NCBI GenBank assembly: GCA_025050575.1
Contig: JALBVE010000010.1
Location: forward strand, 1 to 46,654
Direction of reading: 5' to 3'
DNA: 46,654 nt
From: Candidatus Devosia symbiotica
GTDB taxonomy: Bacteria > Pseudomonadota > Alphaproteobacteria > Rhizobiales > Devosiaceae
Both the position numbers and the translations under genes were made by a program. The notes below the pieces were generated by a model. That model was not told where the DNA came from, did no database searches, and worked only from the letters and a program-made list of their open reading frames with translations. Of this stretch, positions 1 through 9,282 are shown one piece after another. How positions within the stretch are numbered: the first letter of the stretch is position 1; every line of letters starts with the position of its first letter.

Positions 1-1070
1 CACGCTCAATTTGTCCAAAACTATCGCCAGCGCAACGACGCCCGCCGCCAGCAGCAAATCGGCGGCCACCGCCATTAGGCTGTCCAGCGCTGCCCAGACA
101 GTAAAGGATTTCGCCACTGTTCTGGTCGACGCCAGGGCCAAGCTGGCCAAGTTGCTCACCGAGGTCAACCGCAGCACATCACTTGAGTCGGGCAAGCCGG
201 CGGTGGGTCTGTCAGGCCTGGACTAGCGCGAGCTCTTTGCCAGAGCCAGCGACAACAGCTTCAACGCCGATGAGCAGACCGCCACTGGTATCAAAATGCA
301 GCGCCGGTTCGAAAACGCCATATCGGGTCCCGCCGGCGGTCGCTCAGGTCACCGGCAAGTTCACCGCATTCTACAAGGCTGCCGCCTATCTCGAGAGCCT
401 GAATCCAGAGGAAAAAGCCGGCGTCGACTGGATCGCCGGCCGTGCCGCGATTACCGAGGGACTCAAGCAGCTCCAGAGCGATCCTAAGACAATGCCGAAC
501 ATCGGCGATTAGGATCCTGTGGCGCTCTGGCGCTGGTCGATGCCAGTCAGGCGCTGCAGCAGCAGCGCATTGCTGACGTCGCCAAGGCAACTCGCAAATC
601 GCTCGATACCCTCTATGGCGATGCCATCGCCAGCGGCGAGGTGCTCACTTTTAATGATAACACTATCATGGGTACCTATATCGACACGTCCGGCTTTGCC
701 AGCCGCACCCCGTCGGCTATCGCACTCAGATACCGATGCCCAGTTCTCCATCGGCAAGGTCGATGCAGCCAAATCAACTCTGCGCACCAAATCAGACGCC
801 GCTCTGCTGGCCGGTTTTCAGGACGCTGCCAAATCTAGCGACCTCACCACCTTCAGCAAGAACATCATTTCGATCTTTTCCTTGATGATCGCCGAGGAGC
901 GTTAGGCTTCCGGCTGGAACAACCGGTTCTACTAGGCCGCCGTCGAGAGCTATCAATCCACCAGCAAGTTGACCAAGATGTTTGCCGAAGCCGGCGGCGA
1001 CAGCACGGGCCTCATGGGTTGGATGACGAATAGCTCTCATCAGCCGTCGGGCCCGGCGTCAAACAATTGA
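1..1070 (+). pseudogene. decayed hypothetical protein gene, left end outside window
   Basis: A single ancestral Ala/Ser/Lys-rich coding region can be followed by joining frames, but I do not recognise the family. The first frame (from before base 11) runs to a TAG at 224-226 and continues beyond it. A frameshift near 330 moves it to the frame containing VAQVTGKFTAFYKAAAYL. A further TAG lies at 510-512, another shift occurs between about 520 and 700, and more TAGs lie at 903-905 and 933-935. The last frame stays open to a TGA at 1068-1070. The product looks helical and soluble, with no clear membrane segment in the visible part. At least four stops and two shifts make it non-functional. Its 3' end overlaps the end of the convergent MarR gene, so the original terminus is uncertain. 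Confidence 0.6.
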
Positions 1071-1507
1071 TCCAGCGCCTGCTCAAGCGCTGAGAATGCG
1101 TCGGCACCGAGCAGGACCCTGTAGCGGGCTTCGATCGCCAGCTTGATCGCATTGCTGTCGGCTAGCGCCGCTGCCCCCTTACCGGTCAACCGGACGATGC
1201 GGGCATGGGCATCGGCGGAATCGGCAACTCTTTCCGCCACCCCGATCGCCACCAGCCCATCCACATGCTGCTGCACCGCCTGCTTGCTGATCCCCAGTAG
1301 TGCCGCCAGTTCACTCTGTGGCGCACCGGCATTGCGCAACTGGCCGACAACACCGCCCTGAGTCTGGGTCATCCAGTCATGCCCCTGCGCCACCAATGCC
1401 GCATCAAGCGCGGCCTTCCACTGCTGGCTCAACCGCGTCAGTCGCCAGCCGATATGACCGATCAACGTCGGTAAGTCATTTTCGTCAAGTATATTGACCA
1501 AACTCAT
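1040..1507 (-). CDS. MarR-family winged-helix transcriptional regulator
   Basis: About 155 residues, the usual length of MarR dimers, which bind palindromic operators and are often released by small phenolic or oxidant ligands. The recognition region is QSELAALLGISKQAVQQHVDGL, a helix-turn-helix in the middle of the protein, followed by the wing with the DAHARIVRLTGKG motif typical of the family. Two ATGs are possible (1516 and 1507). I prefer 1507 because the likely -10 element at 1522-1527 would place the transcript start near 1515. The gene is divergent from a cupin gene and shares a short control region with it that holds two copies of a 15-bp operator. Autorepression and control of the cupin are therefore likely. 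The reading frame is intact, although its probable target gene is frameshifted. Confidence 0.85.
   Translation of the reverse strand: MSLVNILDENDLPTLIGHIGWRLTRLSQQWKAALDAALVAQGHDWMTQTQGGVVGQLRNAGAPQSELAALLGISKQAVQQHVDGLVAIGVAERVADSADAHARIVRLTGKGAAALADSNAIKLAIEARYRVLLGADAFSALEQALDQLFDAGPDG
1484..1498. promoter_or_regulatory. probable MarR operator, copy 1 (inside marR start)
   Basis: GTCAAGTATATTGAC has palindromic arms GTCAA/TTGAC around a 5-bp centre. It is the exact reverse complement of the copy at 1519-1533, with 20 bp between them. It lies inside the first codons of the MarR gene, where it encodes VNILD. Two identical palindromic sites flanking a MarR start is the classic autoregulatory arrangement; binding itself is inferred. 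Confidence 0.65.
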
Positions 1508-1518
1508 TTTCTCCATTA

Positions 1519-1533
1519 GTCAATATACTTGAC
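1519..1533. promoter_or_regulatory. probable MarR operator, copy 2
   Basis: GTCAATATACTTGAC is the exact inverted copy of 1484-1498. It overlaps the inferred -10 element of the MarR promoter and sits about 50 bp upstream of the divergent cupin ATG, so one bound dimer could block both promoters. Confidence 0.65.
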
Positions 1534-1550
1534 TAGTCGGTGCGCAACAA
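1522..1550 (-). promoter_or_regulatory. possible sigma-70-type promoter of marR
   Basis: On the minus strand TTGTTG (1550-1545) and TATATT (1527-1522) are separated by 17 bp. The -10 element is inside operator copy 2, consistent with autorepression. The start near 1515 would give a leader of only about eight bases to the ATG at 1507. Confidence 0.4.
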
Positions 1551-1582
1551 TCCGCCTTGTTCAACTTTCACGAGATAGATCC

Positions 1583-1958
1583 ATGCTCATCACCAAATTA
1601 GCCTCAGCACTAGCATTCCAACTTCCCGGCACCACTTTCACCGGTCTGACCTCGCCCAAGCGCGATTCAACCAGCAATGCCGTCTGGCATCTCCGTATCG
1701 CCCCCAGGCACCCAGGACATGCCGCACCAACTCACTCACGAGGAGACATTCGTCTGCACCAAAGGCCATAGCGCCGCGCAAATAAGTGAGCACACCCATG
1801 AGGTTGAAAAGGGCGATACGCTTATTGTGCTAACCAATACCGATCTGTCTCTGACCAATGCCAGCACCCAGGACTTTTGCGCCATCGTGGTCTTTTCCGT
1901 CGGTGGCCAAGCTGTCCTGTCGGGGCAACCAGCATTCACCCCTCCCTGGGCTGAATAG
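1583..1958 (+). pseudogene. small cupin-domain protein, frameshifted
   Basis: The start frame reads MLITKLASALAFQLPG and so on to WHLRIAP. A +1 slip in the run of five C near 1700-1705 then throws it out of frame. The downstream half is open in another frame (GTQDMPHQLTHEETFVCTKG onward) to the TAG at 1956-1958. Joined, the product is about 124 residues with the single-barrel cupin pattern: a glutamate/histidine-bearing strand (HQLTHEETFV), then a second strand around EKGDTLIVLTNT. Such small cupins are often controlled by a divergent MarR regulator, as here. The single indel in a homopolymer could be recent, or a sequencing error; every other feature of the gene looks sound. Confidence 0.7.
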
Positions 1959-1961
1959 GCT

Positions 1962-3565
<1,604 letters not shown>

Positions 3566-3714
3566 ATCAGCCTCTTCTTGCTGAGATCAGCACCATAGAT
3601 TGCCACAGTTTCGCCCCCCCAAATGGTACGCTAAGGGCCCAGATCAGCACAAACTCGAACCGCATTCGCGTGGCCTAATAGCGACATTGCTAAGTCAAGA
3701 AGCGACGTTATCCC

Positions 3715-4035
3715 ATGCAAGAAAATACGTCTGCTAAGCGCAAACATTTCATTCTCTATGCCGGCGTCTCGGCCGGTCTGGTGACAATCGGTACAATTGC
3801 CGCGGTTCTTGGCGGCGCTTTGTCGGCCAATGCGGCGACGCTAGCCACCAATCCCGATACCCAGATCATCGTATTCATGATCCCGTTGACCGTTCTTGTC
3901 CTTGCCTTAATGATTGAAGTCGCGCGATTTGCCTTGCGCGGCGCTCTCCTCGCCCAGATCCCTGCCCCAATCGCGGCCCGCTGGCCGCTATTGGTCTCTC
4001 GGCCACAACGAGAGCTGACCTCCTGTTTTGTCTAA
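3715..4035 (+). CDS. small membrane protein of unknown function
   Basis: 106 residues with two strongly hydrophobic stretches, around residues 12-35 (ILYAGVSAGLVTIGTIAAVL) and 50-72 (IIVFMIPLTVLVLALMIEVA). It begins with a lysine/arginine-rich MQENTSAKRKH segment, so a two-helix inner-membrane hairpin is likely. The C-terminal tail after the second helix is basic and ends with an unusual hydrophobic SCFV, followed by TAA. I cannot name a family. No motif suggests catalysis, and the gene lies alone between the DUF4864-like gene and the CBS protein. Confidence 0.5.
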   Translation: MQENTSAKRKHFILYAGVSAGLVTIGTIAAVLGGALSANAATLATNPDTQIIVFMIPLTVLVLALMIEVARFALRGALLAQIPAPIAARWPLLVSRPQRELTSCFV

Positions 4036-4156
4036 CCATGCCAATTGGGCCAGCTTCATGCTGATCCTTTTTTTCGCGTATGATTCTTCGACCAAACGCC
4101 TATTGCTTCCGGCCCTACACAAGTCCAGACTTGCATCATAACAGGAGGACCGAACG

Positions 4157-4585
4157 ATGCTTGTCGACACCATCCTTCAAACCAAGGGCGCGCAGGTTCA
4201 CACCCTGCCCGAAACCTGCGCGCTGGCCGATGCCGTCGCTCTGCTCAACGCCAACAATATTGGCGCCGTAGTGATCACCGGGACCAACCAGACAATTGCC
4301 GGCATCCTCTCTGAACGCGACGTCGTCCGCCGTCTCGGCGTCGATCCGGTCGAGGCCCTAGCCATGCCCATCGCCGATTGCATGACTCGCGACGTCTTCA
4401 CCTGCGAACGCATCACGCCCATTGCCGAGGTCATGGAGCGCATGATCCGCCACCGCATCCGCCACATGCCAGTGGACGAAAATAGCACACTAGTCGGCAT
4501 CATCTCGATCGGCGACGTGGTCAAACTCAAGATTGAAGAAGCCGAGCGCGAGGCCGCCGAACTACGCGAATATATCGCCAGCTAG
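4157..4585 (+). CDS. two-CBS-domain protein
   Basis: 142 residues made almost entirely of one Bateman module. CBS1 covers roughly residues 10-65 (LADAVALLNANNIGAVVITG, IAGILSERDVVRRL) and CBS2 roughly 75-130 (MTRDVFTCERITPIAEVMERM, HMPVDENSTLVGIISIGDVV). Stand-alone CBS pairs bind adenine nucleotides and act as energy-state sensors on partner proteins. No partner is fused or adjacent here. A strong AGGAGG ribosome site at 4144-4149 precedes the ATG at good spacing, which fixes the start. A charged helical tail (KIEEAEREAAELREYI) closes the protein and the stop is TAG. The frame is intact. Confidence 0.85.
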   Translation: MLVDTILQTKGAQVHTLPETCALADAVALLNANNIGAVVITGTNQTIAGILSERDVVRRLGVDPVEALAMPIADCMTRDVFTCERITPIAEVMERMIRHRIRHMPVDENSTLVGIISIGDVVKLKIEEAEREAAELREYIAS

Positions 4586-4650
4586 GCCATTCCGCAAAAA
4601 CGAGCCCCGCACGTGGGACCCGTCATCAATCTTGCAGCACCAATTATGGC

Positions 4651-5650
4651 TTAGTGGCCGAGCACCTTGGCTATGGCGCTCGGGTGATCGTGCATGGCCA
4701 GCTCGTCTATGATCGTGGCGCTCGCGTCATTCATATCCACCAGCTCGACCTCGATACCCTCGCGCCTGAACTTAAATACGGCCGTGTCAACCGCATTGAC
4801 CCCGGTCAGATCCCAGATATGGGCGCTGATAGCGTCGATCCGCACCCGCTGCAGTTTTTCCTTAAAATCCAGCGAACTGAGGAAATCCTTAGCCGAGGCA
4901 AAGAACAATTGATCCTTGATCAGATAGTCACGCTCGCTGCGGTCTGCGGTTAGTGCCGAGGTGACGCGGAAGATCTGCGCTACCTTCGAGGCAAAGAAAA
5001 TGCCCAAGAGCAGCACGCCCACGTCGACATCCATCGCCAGATTATGTGTGCTTACCACTATGAGCACCGTTGCCACCATCACCATACTCGACCGACCATG
5101 ATCGCCACCAATGCCGGCATCGGGATCAGCCCGACGATCTCGCCCAGCATCACCAGCAGGAACATGAGGCAGGCGCCGGCGGTGAAGATCGACAGCCGTC
5201 CCTTGCCGCCCGACTTCATATTGATCATCGACTGGCCAATAATGGCGCAACCTGCCATGCTGCCGAAAAAGCCGGTTATAAAATTGGCAATGCTTTGGCC
5301 CACAGACTCGCGGTTCTTGTCGCTCTTGCTGTCGGTCATCTGATCGACGATCGAGGCGATCAACAGGCTTTCCAGCAGCCCGACAGCGGCCACGCCGATT
5401 GAATATGGCAGGATGATCAGCAGCGTTTCCAGCGTGAACGGCACATTGGGGATCAGAAGCTCGGCAGCGTCGTGGGCACTTTGCCCAGATCACCCACCAA
5501 ACGCACATCGACATGCAACGTCAGCGAAATGATCGACAGCACGATTATGCAGACCAACGATGAGGGAATGGCCTGGGTAAGTCGCGGGAACAGATAGATG
5601 ATCGCCAACCCGGCCGCAACCATGGCATAGGCCTCCCAGGATCTGCGGTC
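4651..5650 (-). pseudogene. SulP-family anion permease with STAS domain, broken
   Basis: SulP proteins are multi-helix inner-membrane transporters of sulfate or bicarbonate with a cytoplasmic STAS tail. Pieces in three minus-strand frames line up in family order. From about 5650 there are membrane helices (AGLAIIYLFPRLTQAIPSS). At 5444-5079 comes the diagnostic core, including [20 protein letters not shown] and [20 protein letters not shown]. At about 5080-4651 there are more helices and the STAS domain (VRIDAISAHIWDLTGVNAVD). Frameshifts near 5460 and 5080 break the gene. The N-terminal third is absent: homology ends at about 5650 against unrelated sequence. Loss of this permease fits the loss of other uptake systems in the window. 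Confidence 0.8.
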
Positions 5651-6172
5651 GGTTTAAGCGTATTTACTGGTGTGTCCGGCGGATTGACGTCCGGAAGAGC
5701 CACCTGGGATTGCACCGGGTCCGATCGACTGCGCTCTTTTTGCGCACTCCCAAGCCGCGACGCAAGTCTGCGGCCCGATTGTGCCTTGCTTAACCCATCT
5801 GCATGGCGCTCGGGCAACATCTCATGCAGTCACGTCGGTGACGACCATATGGCAGCGCACAAGTTACTAGGCAAGTCTAACACTTCAGCGACACCTAAGG
5901 CCGCGCCTGCCCAAACGCACGGAAACCATACGCTTTCGCGACTACGAAACGTAGCCATAAATTATTTTAGCTTTTGATAAATCTAATATGATTATCTGTG
6001 GTCTTTTTATAGACCAAAGAGACACAACACACAGACAAAAGACAATTTATATTTCAAAACATATCCGAATTATTTTCTTGAATATTACCTATGTACTTCA
6101 AGTAAGTAAAATTTGATAGGCATGTATTGTTTACATACCATAGATTATCTCTTATAATATAGAGATCATCCC
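5651..6172. other. gene-free spacer, AT-rich in its second half
   Basis: No gene can be supported. The first 230 bases are GC-rich and carry short open frames I do not recognise; they abut the truncated SulP gene and may be the far side of a deletion or element scar. From about 5950 composition changes sharply to AT-rich. Within it GGTCT-TTTTAT-AGACC (5999-6014) forms a small hairpin, and CTACG-AAA-CGTAG occurs near 5942-5954. The AT-rich part ends in a recognisable promoter for the dead betaine-transporter operon. Confidence 0.5.
6119..6158 (+). promoter_or_regulatory. sigma-70-type promoter with overlapping imperfect palindrome
   Basis: TTTACA (6130-6135) and a perfect TATAAT (6153-6158) are separated by 17 bp, just upstream of the ATG at 6173. 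An imperfect inverted repeat, GGCATGTAT-TGT-TTACATACC (6119-6139), covers the -35 element and looks like a repressor site. The promoter appears intact although the operon it serves is dead. Confidence 0.55.
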
Positions 6173-7196
6173 ATGATATTGAAAATCGGTGGCATTGCCG
6201 CCGCGATTGCTGTTGCCCTTATGGCCGCAACTGCTTCGCCTGCCTTTTCCCAGGATGCTGCCGCCTGCGGTACCGACCTCACCATCGACATTGCCGAGAT
6301 GACCTAGCCCTCTGCGGCTGCCTTGACTTATATTTCACGCCACCATTCTCGAAAATGGCGTCGGCTGCAATGTCGAGATCGTGACTAGCGATACCATCCC
6401 GACCTCGCCCTCCATAATAGCGCGTAGCAAGCCTGCCGTTGCACCCAAACTGTGGACCAGTACCATGGCAAAGCCTTGGGTTAAGGGTCAGGATGACGGC
6501 GTTGTCGTTGAGCTGGCCAACGCCATTACCGATGGTACGGTCTCAGGCTGGTTCATCCCTGGCTATACGCAGAAAGCTCATCCCGAATTAGTAACCGTGC
6601 AGGACGTGGTTGATCACCCTAAATATTTCCCTGACCCAGAGGAAGCCGACAAGGGTCGCCTCTATTCCTGCCCGTCGGGCTGGGCCTGCGAAATCTCTAC
6701 CGCCGCCCTGTTTGAAGCCTATGACATGGACGCGACCTGGAACCTGTTTTCGCCCAGTTCGGGTGACGCACTCGATGCCTCGATTGCCCGTGTCTTCACT
6801 CGTGAAAAGCCCATCCTATTGTACTATTGGGGTCCAACCTCTATCCTGGGCAAATATGACGCTGTGATACTCGACACAGGTCCTGCCGACCAGAATATCT
6901 AAGCCTGTAACACCGGTGCCGATTGCGATAAGCCTGCAGGCAAGACGGCCTATCTATTTTGCCTGCCATCATCGGCGCTGCAGCCTAGTTGCCCAAGGAA
7001 GCGCCTGTCATTTCGGAGTATTTCTCCAAGACCAGCCTGACCAATGCATAGTTCAGCGAACTGCTGGTCTATAGTGATGAAAAACCAGGCCGACGCTGCA
7101 GCCACGGCCGAAAATTTCCTCAAGACCACATAGGACGTGTGGACCAAATGGGTCCCCGACGCGGTCGCCGAGAAGGTCATCGCTAGCTTGAGCTAA
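6173..7196 (+). pseudogene. glycine betaine/proline betaine ABC transporter, substrate-binding protein, broken
   Basis: The product began with a signal peptide (MILKIGGIAAAIAVALMAAT, then SPAFSQ) and an OpuAC-type periplasmic domain. A TAG at 6305-6307 interrupts IDIAEMT-PSAAAL, where a tryptophan is expected. A frameshift near 6340 moves the frame to the large central block, which contains the characteristic LYSCPSGWACEIS segment and WGPTSILGKYD. A TAA at about 6899, another frameshift near 6950, and TAGs at 6986, 7049 and 7131 follow. The end is KVIASLS then TAA at 7194-7196. The family delivers betaine osmoprotectants to the membrane permease. It is first in a three-gene operon with the permease and ATPase, all dead. 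Confidence 0.85.
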
Positions 7197-7273
7197 TTTC
7201 TGCATGATACCCGAAAGCGGATCCGCCACCTTCCGGCATCGTGTGTTATTCCTCGACACCAGCGAAGCAAGTC

Positions 7274-8144
7274 GTGTTTCCAGAAATCATAAATACCAAG
7301 CCACTGCACCACTCCATTGATGAAGCCCCTCGGCTGAGTCGTGCGCAATTGGGGCAGTCAGTTCGAAGCCGCCGCCCATCCCCTGCTGATGTTGCTCAAA
7401 TCCATCGATAACCTGCTGATCGCCACGCCCTGGTGGCTGATCACCCTGATCCTGATCAGCATTGCCTAGCTTTCCACTCGCAACTGGAAACTGCCCGCCA
7501 TGGGGTTTTTCGCCCTGATGTTCCTCGATATTATGGAATTGTGGGAAGATACCATGACCACTATAGCGCTGATGATTGCCGCCATCCTGACCGCCATTGT
7601 CATTGCTATTTCGATCGGCGTCTAGATGAGACGCTCGCTCAATGTGCGCAAGACTATCACTCCACTGCTCGATCTGATGCAGACCCTGCCCAGCTTCGTC
7701 TATCTCACCTCCACCGTGATGATCTTTGGCCCCGGCAAGATTCCGGCCCTGATCGCTACCATCGTCTATGCCTTGCCACCTTTGATACGATTGACCGATC
7801 TAGGCCTGTGCTCGGTCAACCTCGCCGCGATGGAAGCTAGTCGCGCCTTTCGCACCAATCCGCGCCAGCGCCTGTTTGGCGTGCAGATCCCGCTCGTCCT
7901 CCCCACCATTCTGGCCGAGGTCAATCAGACAACCATAATGGCGCTATCCGTGGTGGTGATTGCCCCCATGATCGGCGCCGGCGGCCTCGGCTATCAGGTG
8001 CTGCAGGGCATTGGCCGTCTCGAAGTCAGCCGTGGCCTATTCGCAGGTCTGAGCATTGTTACCCTGGCCATCATCTTTGACCAAGTCACCCAGGCATTCG
8101 GCAAACAATTGCAGGCCCGCATCGGCTTAGCGAAGGCTAGTTAA
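7274..8144 (+). pseudogene. glycine betaine ABC transporter permease (ProW/OpuAB type), broken
   Basis: It starts with GTG (VFPEIINTKPL), and an early frameshift near 7330 precedes the permease body (NWGSQFEAAAHPLLMLLKSI). In-frame TAGs follow at 7467-7469 and 7623-7625, both in CTAG and both where tryptophan is likely (ISIA-LSTRN, IGV-MRRS). From 7626 the remaining 172 codons are clean, with the inner-membrane permease EAA-type loop around MEASRAFRTNPRQRLFGVQI and several hydrophobic helices, ending TAA at 8142-8144. That stop overlaps the ATG of the next gene as TAATG, so translational coupling of permease and ATPase was ancestral. Confidence 0.85.
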
Positions 8145-8690
8145 TGTCTGACGCTCAAACCAAGCCGATAGCTGCCCCAGAGCAACCACGACCACGCCGA
8201 CCGCCCCGCGCGAACTCGCTATCGCCATGCGCGGCGTCACCAAGATTTTTGGCGATAACCCGCAGACCGTCCTGGCACTGCTGCAGTCTGGCAAGTCCAA
8301 GACCGAAGCGCAGGCCCAAACCAACCACGTCGTCGGCCTCAACAATGTTTCGCTCAATATCGCCAAGGGTCAGATCTTTGTGGTTATGGGTCTGTCGGGC
8401 TTGGGCAAGTCCATCCTGATCCGCCACGTCAACCGGCTGATCGACTCCACCGCCGGCGAGATCATTGTTAATGGCGCCGACGTTATGAAAATGAAACTGG
8501 ATCAGTTGCGCACCTTCCGCCGCACCCAGATCGCCATCGCATCGCTCGGTCATCGACAATGTCGCCTATGGACTGAAAGTGCGCGGCGTCGCTAATGCCG
8601 AGCGCCTCGAGACGGCTGCCAAGTGGATCAACACTGTTGGCTTGTCCAGCTACGAGCAGAGCCAGCCATGCCAGCCAGGACCCGAGGCTG
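8144..8690 (+). pseudogene. glycine betaine ABC transporter ATP-binding protein (ProV/OpuAA type), truncated
   Basis: After a short variable N terminus a frameshift near 8200 leads into LAIAMRGVTKIFGDNPQ and the ATPase domain. The Walker A region reads GLSGLGKSIL, whereas the family norm is GLSGSGKSTL. Two substitutions there, including loss of the post-lysine Ser/Thr pattern, would by themselves impair nucleotide binding. A further frameshift near 8545 precedes VIDNVAYGLKVRGVANAERL, which is the Q-loop-to-signature stretch. Homology stops near 8690, before the ABC signature, where IS1182-type sequence begins. About half of the protein, including the CBS pair usual in ProV, is missing. Confidence 0.85.
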
Positions 8691-8918
8691 TGTAAAAATT
8701 CCTGATTATGGTATGATGCGGCACTACTTCGGAGGTGCTCTATGGGACGTTTCGTTGAAGTTGCTGACCAACAGCAGGCGGGCTTTCTGCCGGCGTGTCT
8801 TGAGGACTATGTGGATGCAGATAACCCCGTTCGCATCATCGATGCTTTTGTCGATAAACTCGATCTGACAGAACTTAGTTTCGCGCGCGTTCAGCTACAT
8901 CGACCGGAAGACCTGGCT
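8691..8918 (+). mobile_element. truncated IS1182-family insertion sequence
   Basis: The fragment begins near GAGGCTGTGTAAAAATTCC, plausibly the left end. A GGAGG ribosome site and an ATG at 8742 open the transposase N terminus: FLPACLEDYVDADNPVRIID, then AFVDKLDLTELSFARV. This is the conserved start of IS1182-type (DDE, IS5/IS1182 superfamily) transposases. After a frameshift, TGRPG, the next conserved block of these proteins, is still readable at about 8902-8916 before TAA. The catalytic domain and the right end are gone; the adjoining sequence is the 3' end of a VOC gene. It is an immobile remnant marking a deletion. Confidence 0.7.
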
Positions 8919-9282
8919 AAGCACCGGGCACCATGTGGCCATCGAGGTCCAGGGCAGAGGCGGCGTAGTAGTAGGTGGGGCCATAGTGCTCGCGCAGGCC
9001 CGGAGCGCCCATGTCTTGGCCTCCGTTCGCCAGCGCGGCCGCATGAAACCGATCAATCGCTTCGGTGCTTGGCGCATTGAGGGCCAGGTGAAACTCGTCA
9101 CCAGGTGGACGCGATCCTGGTCGCTCAAACACATTGAGTCTTTCGCCGCTGCCTAGCTCGCCATAGCCAAGGCTACCCTCCCCGGTCCATAGGCGCACGC
9201 AACCGAGCGCATTAAGTGTCGCATCGTAAAATGTGGCAGCTTGAGCAAGATTCTTCGTTCCCAGCGACACGTGCCCCAGCAT
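8917..9282 (-). CDS. VOC-family (glyoxalase/dioxygenase fold) protein, C terminus clipped
   Basis: About 121 residues. MLGHVSLGTKNLAQAATFYD is the first beta-alpha-beta module, with the metal-site histidine, and the second module ends at YYYAASALDLDGHMV. Usually this is DPDG-K/H-x-E-A, where the glutamate is the last metal ligand. Here the sequence changes to PGA and a TAG exactly where the IS remnant begins, so the final strand and probably one metal ligand are lost. The ATG overlaps the dnaE stop as TGATG, which fixes the start and shows coupling to dnaE. The substrate of this subgroup is not deducible. Function is doubtful because of the clipped end. Confidence 0.65.
   Translation of the reverse strand: MLGHVSLGTKNLAQAATFYDATLNALGCVRLWTGEGSLGYGELGSGERLNVFERPGSRPPGDEFHLALNAPSTEAIDRFHAAALANGGQDMGAPGLREHYGPTYYYAASALDLDGHMVPGA

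Noticed and set aside
5545..5820. Minus-strand 91-codon open frame overlapping the SulP 5' end
   Set aside because: It straddles the SulP truncation point, its SulP part is out of frame, and the rest matches nothing I recognise.
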